Assembly (NCBI GenBank): GCA_026645635.1
Contig: JAPKMV010000067.1
Location: 1-10,595 of the forward strand
Source: Caldilineaceae bacterium
GTDB taxonomy: Bacteria; Chloroflexota; Anaerolineae; Caldilineales; Caldilineaceae
Direction: 5' to 3'
DNA: 10,595 nucleotides
Under the pieces are notes generated by a model that was not told where the DNA came from, did no database searches, and saw only the letters and a list, made by a program, of their open reading frames with translations. Shown in pieces: positions 1 to 4,550 of this stretch (position 1 is the stretch's first letter; each line of letters opens with the position of its first letter). The position numbers and the translations under genes were made by a program.

Positions 1-9
1 CAAACCCCG

Positions 10-24
10 CTGGAATTCATTCCA
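10..24. repeat. Short palindromic repeat GGAATNNATTCC, copy 1
   Basis: The segment carries GGAAT-TC-ATTCC, a 5-bp inverted repeat around a 2-base centre, flanked by CTG and CA. The same element recurs at about 66-77 with centre AA and at about 178-189 with centre TT, where it is embedded in a larger inverted repeat. Three copies in under 200 bp of non-coding DNA indicate a local repeat family. Its function is unknown; a REP-like interspersed element is one possibility. Confidence 0.55.
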
Positions 25-65
25 AAGCTGGCAGGTGCGGTAGGCGGCGCCAGGCGCGACGCCTT

Positions 66-189
66 GGAATAAATTCCAGGCTGAAAGCTGAAGTCGTCTG
101 AAAGACGACCGGTTGTCCCGTTGGCCGCGGCAGATCACGCCAGCAGTCCACTTCCAGTGGACTTTGGCTTTCAGCCTGGAATTTATTCC
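66..189. repeat. Long inverted repeat (30-bp arms) with two nested hairpins
   Basis: The left arm (66-95) and right arm (160-189) are reverse complements at 28 of 30 positions by direct comparison. Each arm has a GGAATNNATTCC palindrome at its outer end. Two perfect hairpins lie at the inner ends: GTCGTC/GACGAC at 93-109 with a 5-base loop, and AGTCCACT/AGTGGACT at 145-163 with a 3-base loop. The element could fold into a cruciform with a branched tip. No transposase or convincing ORF is inside it. A small non-autonomous mobile or REP-like element is plausible, and a transcript 3'-end structure is an alternative. The whole stretch 1-228 otherwise holds no gene I can support. Confidence 0.75.
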
Positions 190-228
190 CAGGCTGACGT
201 GCACCCGCGCACAAAAATCGCCCTGCTC

Positions 229-285
229 TCACCCCCCAAACGCCCGCCGCAGCAGCGCCTGGAACAGATGCTCCGCCTGGCGCAG
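229..285 (-). pseudogene. Duplicated 3' fragment of hsdS
   Basis: On the minus strand this stretch reads LRQAEHLFQALLRRAFGG followed by TGA. It matches the end of the intact hsdS just upstream (433-480), with 46 of 48 bases identical between 238-285 and 433-480. The match stops sharply at 285; beyond that the reading shows no HsdS similarity. The fragment has its own in-frame stop, so it may preserve an older hsdS terminus, with the present gene ending in sequence gained by rearrangement. It has no start of its own and is surely not expressed as a separate protein. Confidence 0.75.
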
Positions 286-326
286 TGGGCGTTGATGCGA
301 TTGCCGACCACATAGAGCAGGGATCA

Positions 327-402
327 GGAGAATGAACGGATTGGCTCCGTTGCGCTTTGCGCGAGCAGCCGGGCAACCGAACGTTCGATCCGTTCATTCT
401 CC
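327..402. repeat. 15-bp inverted repeat spanning the hsdS stop codon
   Basis: Positions 327-341 (GGAGAATGAACGGAT) and 388-402 are perfect reverse complements, separated by 46 bases. The loop holds a GCGC-TTT-GCGC mini-hairpin and the palindrome CGAACGTTCG (378-387). Just outside the arms, GAGCAGGG at 315-322 is the complement of CCCTGCTC at 419-426, so the symmetry extends imperfectly outward. The hsdS stop codon (394-396) lies in the right arm, so the hsdS mRNA could end in this structure. No T-run follows, so it is not a standard intrinsic terminator. Confidence 0.6.
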
Positions 403-1611
403 CAATCCGTGCTCTATTCCCTGCTCCCCCGCAAACGCCCGCTGCAGCAGCGCCTGGAACAGATGCTCCGCTTGGCGCAGGGCTTCGATTTGAAACCTTC
501 GTGTTTTGTCGTGCCGGTGCACAACGCCTGCAAATACCTGTTGTTCCGCATGCGGTGGAACAATCACATCAAACATCTTGATATCTGCCACATTGACATG
601 TGGCGAAGCCGATCCCCCCGATGCTTTCAATGCCTGATTGTAGATACATGGGTTTTCAAGGACCGACCAGATGAATGCAGAGGTGGCAACAGTCCGCTTG
701 GGGCGAAACAACATCATGCGTTGACCAAGGCAAACTCTTGGCTCTGTCGGTAAGCGCGCTGCGTTTCCAAAGCGAGCACCTTCGCGGCAATACACAATAT
801 CACCCGCCGTTGGTACGAGACGTTCGCAGCGAACGCGATATTCTTCGTCGTTGACGTACTTTGTCGTTGACAGGTCAAGATAGCCGTTCTGGATGTCGGA
901 ACTTCTCACGCAGGCATATTCGGTGACTGTCTCGGAATATGTAGGGGTGGAATGTGGACAATCGACTATCTCGCTGCAAAGATCCTTCAACTTTCCCCTT
1001 TGCCACCCCATCGGGTTCCGCACCGGATCTCCAAACATCTCCACAAACACCGCCTGCAAATACCCGGCGCTCACCTCCAGCGCGTAGCGGCGCAGCCGGC
1101 GCAGCCGATCCGCCCGCCGCAGCAGCCCGGCAATGCGCTGCTGCTCGGCCAGCGGGGGGAGCAACAACTCAAGCGTGCTGACATCCTTGGGATAAAGATG
1201 TATACCTTTCACGATACTGCGCAGATGCTGACGCGTTTCGTCACAAACCAACCAGTAGAACAGATAATCTGGATCGACAGTATTGACATCTGGTCGAACG
1301 ACCATCCACTCGCCGGTCGCCATAGCACCAACAACCGCTGCCTCACATTTGTAGATTTTGGAGGCGACGTAATCTGAATTGTGGGCAGCATTGAGGATCA
1401 AGCTATCGCCAGTTTGGATTACTTTCAAGGGATACTCTATCAAGAATGTTGGATCAACGAATGACTCAAAGTGCCCCCTGAATTGACCTTTGTCATCGAC
1501 ATCCCTGATCTTTAGGACTGGGCACCCATCGGCTCGCTGCTCATTCTCACTCGGCGTTTTCCCATTGAATACCTGTGCGACTTGTCTCAGTGATCTGCTG
1601 GGCCAGTTCAT
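394..1611 (-). CDS. hsdS: Type I restriction-modification specificity subunit HsdS
   Basis: This 405-residue protein has the classic two-TRD layout. TRD1 is residues 1-150. Spacer CR1 (151-196) has LPPLAEQQRIAGLLRRADRL and ends VEMFGDP. TRD2 is about 197-350, and CR2 (351-395) has VPPHAEQQVFAGVV and AEHLFQALLQRAF. In the complex each TRD reads one half of a bipartite DNA site, while CR1 and CR2 form helices that set spacing and bind HsdM. The ATG overlaps the hsdM stop by 4 bp (ATGA), with GGGAG about 10 nt upstream, indicating translational coupling. The TRD1 coding DNA is near 45-47% GC in two sampled 60-base lines, against 80% in a sampled CR1 line, which fits TRD exchange. The last ten residues fall in repeat-derived DNA. 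The family is near certain; the target site cannot be read from sequence. Confidence 0.96.
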   Translation of the reverse strand: MNWPSRSLRQVAQVFNGKTPSENEQRADGCPVLKIRDVDDKGQFRGHFESFVDPTFLIEYPLKVIQTGDSLILNAAHNSDYVASKIYKCEAAVVGAMATGEWMVVRPDVNTVDPDYLFYWLVCDETRQHLRSIVKGIHLYPKDVSTLELLLPPLAEQQRIAGLLRRADRLRRLRRYALEVSAGYLQAVFVEMFGDPVRNPMGWQRGKLKDLCSEIVDCPHSTPTYSETVTEYACVRSSDIQNGYLDLSTTKYVNDEEYRVRCERLVPTAGDIVYCREGARFGNAARLPTEPRVCLGQRMMLFRPKRTVATSAFIWSVLENPCIYNQALKASGGSASPHVNVADIKMFDVIVPPHAEQQVFAGVVHRHDKTRRFQIEALRQAEHLFQALLQRAFAGEQGIEHGLGE

Positions 1612-3314
1612 TTGACGATGTCTCCCAGTTGTCTAAGTTCCTGAGAGATGATTTGTTCCAGTTCAAGTAGTCGTTCAATCGTCACCCCGGGCGCCTCGTA
1701 AAACGCCTCATCCTGCACCACCTGGCGGTAGCGGCTGGCGGTCAGGTCGTAGCCGTTGGCGCGCACCTGCGCCTTGCTCACCCAGAACTGCCGGCTCAGT
1801 TGCTCGATCTCCCCGTGCAGCGGCGCGATCTGCGCCTGCACCTGCGCCAGTTCCGCCTGCGCGCCTTGCAGGTCGCGGTGAATCTGCGCCTCGCCGTCGC
1901 CGTCGATCACGCTCGCGAACCGCAGCCGGTGCAGCGTCGCCTCCAGCGCCAGGCGGGCCGCTTTCAACGGCGCGACTTCATCGTGCAGGTGCGCCAGCCG
2001 CGCCGCGCGCTGCTCGCCAAAGGCCGCGTCGTGGCGGCTGCGCCAGCAGGCCAGAATGTCGGGGATGTCGTTCTGCGCCGTGGGCTGGCGCTTGTCGTCC
2101 AGCGAGAAGCCGTCGTGGGCCATGTCGTAGAACCAGATGCGCCCGGTCGTCGCGCCCTTGGTGAAGAAGAGCACGGCAGTCGAGACGCCGGCATAGGGCT
2201 TGAAGACGCCGCCGGGCATCGAAACCACACCGTCCAGCCGGTGCTCCTCCACCAGCTTCTTGCGCAGCGCCACATGCGCGTTGCTGGAGCCAAAGAGCAC
2301 GCCGTCGGGCACGATCACGCCGGCGCGGCCGCCCATGTCCAGCGCCCGCAGGATCAGGTGCACAAAGAGCAGCTCCGACTTGGTCACGCCGCCGGGCAGC
2401 GTCGGGCTGACGTCGTCCTTGTCCACCGCGCCCTTGAAGGGCGGGTTCATGAGCAGCACGTCATAGGCGCCGCTCTCCTGGTAGGCTTTGGCGAGGGTGT
2501 CCATGTAGAAGAAGGCCGGGTGTTCGATGCCGTGGAGCATCAGGTTCATGGAGCCGATGCGCAGCATGGCCATGCCCGAATCGTTGTCGTAGGCGCGGAA
2601 GGCCTTGGTCTGCAAGAAGGTGCGCTGCGCCGCCGTCAGCCGGTCGCCGATCAGGTTGTGGGGCATACCTTCCTCGTCGTAGGTGAGAATCTCCGGCGAC
2701 GTGTGCTGTTCCAGGATGTACTGGTACACGTTGACCGGGAAGCCGCAGGTGCCGGCGGCCAGGTCGCCCATGCGCTCGTAGGGCTTGGGGTCGATCATTT
2801 GCACCATCATGCGGATGATGTGGCGCGGGGTGCGAAACTGGCCGTTGCGCCCCGCGGTGTTGAGCTTGCTCAGGAGGTATTCGTAGAGGTCGCCCTGCAC
2901 ATCCTGGTTCTGGCTGGCGATCTGCATCTGGTCGATCAGCTTGCACGCCTCGACCAGCAGGCTGGGCTTATTGATCTTGAACTCCGCGTTCTGCATGTAG
3001 CGCTCGAAGGAACTGCCCGCCGCGCCCAGCGTGCGCAGCCAGGGGAAGATCGTCGCGCGCACGTGCTCCAGCATGGCGTCGGCGGTGTAGTGCGTCCAGA
3101 CGCTCCAGCGCATCGCCTCCGGCAGGCGCGGGCTGTGCGCGACGCCGGCCAGCCGCGCGTGCTTCTCCGCCTGCTGCTCCTGGTCGTCCAGCCGCTTGAA
3201 GAAGATCAGGTACGAGAGCTGCTCGATGGCGTCGAGCGGGTTGGTCAGCCCGCCCGACCAGAGCTTGTTCCAGAGTTGGTCGACTTGCGATTTGAGTTTG
3301 GGGTCGGTAAGCAT
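1608..3314 (-). CDS. hsdM: Type I restriction-modification DNA methyltransferase subunit HsdM
   Basis: This 568-residue N6-adenine methyltransferase methylates the HsdS target as HsdM2S and forms the core to which HsdR docks. The N-terminal helical domain starts MLTDPKLKSQVDQLW, typical of HsdM. Motif X is NGQFRTPRHII (157-167), motif I for AdoMet is DLAAGTCGF (184-192) and the catalytic motif IV is NPPF (290-293). The end FWVSKAQVRANGYDLTASRY (510-529) is the usual HsdM C-terminal signature. Two oddities stand out. Motif I departs from the common DPA(A/C)GTGGF form. About 75 residues (roughly 431-508), rich in heptad-like Leu/Ala/Glu, lie where most relatives run straight from the catalytic domain to the C-terminal signature; this looks like a coiled coil. 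Function is very likely retained. The start follows a small ORF by 9 nt with no strong Shine-Dalgarno, so coupling to that ORF is possible. Confidence 0.96.
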   Translation of the reverse strand: MLTDPKLKSQVDQLWNKLWSGGLTNPLDAIEQLSYLIFFKRLDDQEQQAEKHARLAGVAHSPRLPEAMRWSVWTHYTADAMLEHVRATIFPWLRTLGAAGSSFERYMQNAEFKINKPSLLVEACKLIDQMQIASQNQDVQGDLYEYLLSKLNTAGRNGQFRTPRHIIRMMVQMIDPKPYERMGDLAAGTCGFPVNVYQYILEQHTSPEILTYDEEGMPHNLIGDRLTAAQRTFLQTKAFRAYDNDSGMAMLRIGSMNLMLHGIEHPAFFYMDTLAKAYQESGAYDVLLMNPPFKGAVDKDDVSPTLPGGVTKSELLFVHLILRALDMGGRAGVIVPDGVLFGSSNAHVALRKKLVEEHRLDGVVSMPGGVFKPYAGVSTAVLFFTKGATTGRIWFYDMAHDGFSLDDKRQPTAQNDIPDILACWRSRHDAAFGEQRAARLAHLHDEVAPLKAARLALEATLHRLRFASVIDGDGEAQIHRDLQGAQAELAQVQAQIAPLHGEIEQLSRQFWVSKAQVRANGYDLTASRYRQVVQDEAFYEAPGVTIERLLELEQIISQELRQLGDIVK

Positions 3315-3323
3315 GGGCGCGGG

Positions 3324-3500
3324 CTATTTCTCTTCAGTAGACAGAGTTGCTTGGGGCGATATTGGTGCGAATCCGGGCGAATCAGCCACGCATTCGTTGG
3401 GCCGGAGGTGGAACACCCGGCCTGGCTTGCGTTCGCCGCGTCTGATCTCACCCGCCTGTTTGATACTTTCGACCAACTGGGCAAATGCTGCTTCTGTCAT
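3324..3500 (-). CDS. 58-residue small ORF resembling the N-terminus of HigA-type antitoxins
   Basis: Reading from ATG at 3500 gives a 58-residue frame that ends with TAG at 3324-3326, 9 nt before the hsdM ATG. The first 34 residues start MTEAAFAQLVESI and continue with IKQAGEIRRGERKPGRVF. This resembles, from memory, the leader helix and strand of XRE-type antitoxins of the HigA/NadS kind, which usually have a helix-turn-helix domain of about 60 residues after it. Here the frame ends after about 24 unrelated residues (from NECVADSPG to STEEK), so no DNA-binding domain is present. An in-frame stop at 3513-3515 precludes a longer upstream start. It could be a short regulator or leader of hsdMS, or the remnant of an antitoxin cut by rearrangement. 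The Shine-Dalgarno is weak (TTGAGA). Expression is unproven. Confidence 0.5.
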   Translation of the reverse strand: MTEAAFAQLVESIKQAGEIRRGERKPGRVFHLRPNECVADSPGFAPISPQATLSTEEK

Positions 3501-3519
3501 TGCAGATGATTCTCAACTT

Positions 3520-3612
3520 GGTCACGAATTGCACGAATTTTGACGAATGCATACGGTGACTATTCAGAGGTAAGAGTTTTTAGGTCACGAATTGCACGAA
3601 TTTTAACGAATG
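3520..3612 (+). repeat. Two 30-bp direct repeats made of ACGAAT iterons
   Basis: Positions 3520-3549 and 3583-3612 agree at 29 of 30 bases, and their starts are 63 bp apart. Each copy holds three ACGAAT hexamers, 9 and then 10 bp apart (in copy 1 at 3524, 3533 and 3543), so they sit roughly on one face of the helix. The 33-bp gap between copies holds nothing recognisable. The array lies 20 bp upstream of the small ORF start and about 150 bp from the hicA promoter, so a regulator-binding role is possible. A mobile intergenic repeat is the main alternative. GC content here is well below that of the neighbouring genes. Confidence 0.75.
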
Positions 3613-3650
3613 GAAAGCGATGATTCGTAAAAATTCGTGACATTCGTGAC
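3583..3650. repeat. Inverted iteron repeat (potential long hairpin)
   Basis: A third copy of the iteron unit lies inverted at 3622-3650, with ATTCGT at 3623, 3633 and 3642. It matches the reverse complement of the copy at 3583-3612 at about 26 of 29 positions. Copies two and three are separated by only about 10 bases (GGAAAGCGAT and neighbours), so they could pair into a stem of nearly 30 bp in RNA or single-stranded DNA. No T-run follows on either strand, so I do not call it a terminator. The remaining spacer to 3760 shows no gene, only a CCTGC/GCAGG hairpin at 3742-3760. Confidence 0.7.
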
Positions 3651-3760
3651 GAGAAGGTAGCAACGGCTGAATCGTCATTTCTATCATAGCTGACTGTGTC
3701 AGAAATCCTGTAATGGATGAAGATTGGGAACGGATAGAGTGCCTGCAAGGAAATCGCAGG

Positions 3761-3789
3761 TTGACATACAGTACTGTATCTAGTACTAT
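3761..3789 (+). promoter_or_regulatory. Sigma70-type promoter of hicAB
   Basis: A perfect -35 box TTGACA (3761-3766) is followed by a 17-bp spacer and the -10 box TACTAT (3784-3789), which matches four of six consensus positions. Transcription would begin near 3796, leaving a leader of only about 8-10 nt before the hicA ATG at 3805. That agrees with the lack of a good Shine-Dalgarno for hicA and suggests near-leaderless translation of the toxin. Confidence 0.75.
3766..3788. promoter_or_regulatory. Twin-palindrome operator, probable HicB site
   Basis: A perfect 14-bp palindrome ATACAGTACTGTAT (3766-3779) overlaps the end of the -35 box and the spacer. A second palindrome TAGTACTA (3781-3788) covers most of the -10 box. 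Both have the core AGTACT, at 3770 and 3782, 12 bp apart. Ribbon-helix-helix repressors typically bind such tandem short palindromes, and HicB here has a ribbon-helix-helix C-terminal domain. Autorepression of hicAB by HicB or HicAB is therefore the natural reading. Binding is inferred. Confidence 0.65.
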
Positions 3790-3804
3790 GCTCTATGGGC
3801 ATCT

Positions 3805-4059
3805 ATGTCAAAAGCAAAAAAACTGCTGGACAAGATACGCAACAATCCCAAAGCGGTCCCCTTTGACGACCTCGACAAGGTGCTGCTTGGCTGCGGGTTT
3901 ACGCGTCGTCAAGCGGGCAGCGGCTCCTCGCACTACTACTATACGCTGGGAGCACTCACGCTATCAGTGCCGTACAAGCGCCCCTATGTTAGAGAGGTGT
4001 ATGTCAGGCAGGCGCTTGACCTGATTGACCAGGCTATCGATGCCGAAGGAGAAGCATGA
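3805..4059 (+). CDS. hicA: HicA-family toxin (mRNA interferase)
   Basis: This 84-residue protein is probably the toxin of a type II HicAB pair. HicA proteins have a double-stranded-RNA-binding-like fold and use a conserved His to cleave mRNA, halting translation. The N-terminal helices read MSKAKKLLDKIRNNP and FDDLDKVLLGCGF. The hallmark Gly/Ser-Ser-His loop is GSGSSHYYY, with the candidate catalytic His43. It is followed by the usual strand and VPYKRPYVREVYVRQALDLI, equivalent to the family's proline-containing motif and C-terminal helix. The length is within the small HicA range. The start is the first ATG after the promoter. The stop overlaps the hicB start by 4 bp (ATGA), so toxin and antitoxin are made together. 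The operon points opposite to the flanking hsd genes. Confidence 0.88.
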   Translation: MSKAKKLLDKIRNNPKAVPFDDLDKVLLGCGFTRRQAGSGSSHYYYTLGALTLSVPYKRPYVREVYVRQALDLIDQAIDAEGEA

Positions 4060-4544
4060 ACACAATCGACGCCTATCTCGCTCTTCCTTACACGATTGAA
4101 TTGATCCGCGAAGATGATGCAACCTGGTTTGCGCGCGTGGTTGAGTTGCCAGGCTGCATGACAGAAGGCGATAGTGCGGCAGACGCCGTTGCCATGATTC
4201 AGGACGCTATGGCCGGTTGGATCGAGTTGGCGCTGGCTGACGGTCGCCCCATTCCGCAACCCTCGCTCCGCGACGAGTTCAGCGGAAAATTTGTCGTGCG
4301 CGTTCCCAAGTCGCTCCATCGCGACCTGGTCGAAGCGGCAGCACGGGAACAGGTGAGTCTGAATCAATTCATTGCCACCGAACTGGCGCGCGCCGTCGGT
4401 CGTCCGCCAGTTCACGCTGCGGTGGAAAAGGTCGCGCTGCCGGCGTCGCAGCGCAGACCGGCTCCGGTAGGTCTGGCTTTGCATGAAGAAGCACTGCTTT
4501 ATCACGCCTCAAGCAGCGCGCTTGCGCCATCAGATGAGGAATAG
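4056..4544 (+). CDS. hicB: HicB-family antitoxin with ribbon-helix-helix domain
   Basis: This 162-residue antitoxin would neutralise HicA and repress its own operon. Residues 10-57 (YTIELIREDDATWFARVVEL and PGCMTEGDSAADAV) are the partly degraded RNase H-like HicB domain that masks the toxin. Residues 76-115 (KFVVRVPKSLHRDLVEAAA, then SLNQFIATELARAVG) form a ribbon-helix-helix DNA-binding motif. The last 45 or so residues are rich in Ala, Pro and Ser, look disordered and are longer than in many relatives. AAGGAG at 4046-4051 serves as Shine-Dalgarno, and the ATG overlaps the hicA stop. The gene ends 6 nt from the convergent hsdR stop, with no visible terminator between them, so the two transcripts probably overlap at their 3' ends. 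Confidence 0.92.
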   Translation: MNTIDAYLALPYTIELIREDDATWFARVVELPGCMTEGDSAADAVAMIQDAMAGWIELALADGRPIPQPSLRDEFSGKFVVRVPKSLHRDLVEAAAREQVSLNQFIATELARAVGRPPVHAAVEKVALPASQRRPAPVGLALHEEALLYHASSSALAPSDEE

Positions 4545-4550
4545 CAGTTA

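Noticed and set aside
17..397. 126-codon minus-strand frame starting in the hsdS stop (ATGA overlap)
   Set aside because: Its translation is mostly inverted-repeat and hsdS-fragment DNA read in another frame, rich in Arg, Pro and Ala, with no recognisable domain. The overlap with the hsdS stop is attractive but not enough.
1800..3509. Long plus-strand frame opposite hsdM (569 codons)
   Set aside because: It is a shadow of GC-rich codons in hsdM. Its composition is biased to His, Arg, Val and Gln, and no family is visible, while hsdM on the other strand carries all the catalytic motifs.
3520..3650. CRISPR array from the repeated 30-bp units
   Set aside because: There are only three units, one of them inverted, with spacers of unequal length (33 and about 9 bp) and no cas gene nearby.
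3683..3711. Possible minus-strand promoter (TATGAT at 3683-3688) for the small ORF and hsdMS
   Set aside because: No acceptable -35 box was found at 16-18 bp spacing, so it is too weak to annotate.
3560..3802. 80-codon minus-strand frame across the iteron array and hicA promoter
   Set aside because: It runs through repeats and the palindromic operator, and no family is recognisable.
3713..4024. 103-codon plus-strand frame overlapping hicA, starting MDEDWERIE
   Set aside because: It overlaps hicA out of frame, and the hicA frame carries the conserved family motifs. The start lies upstream of the promoter.
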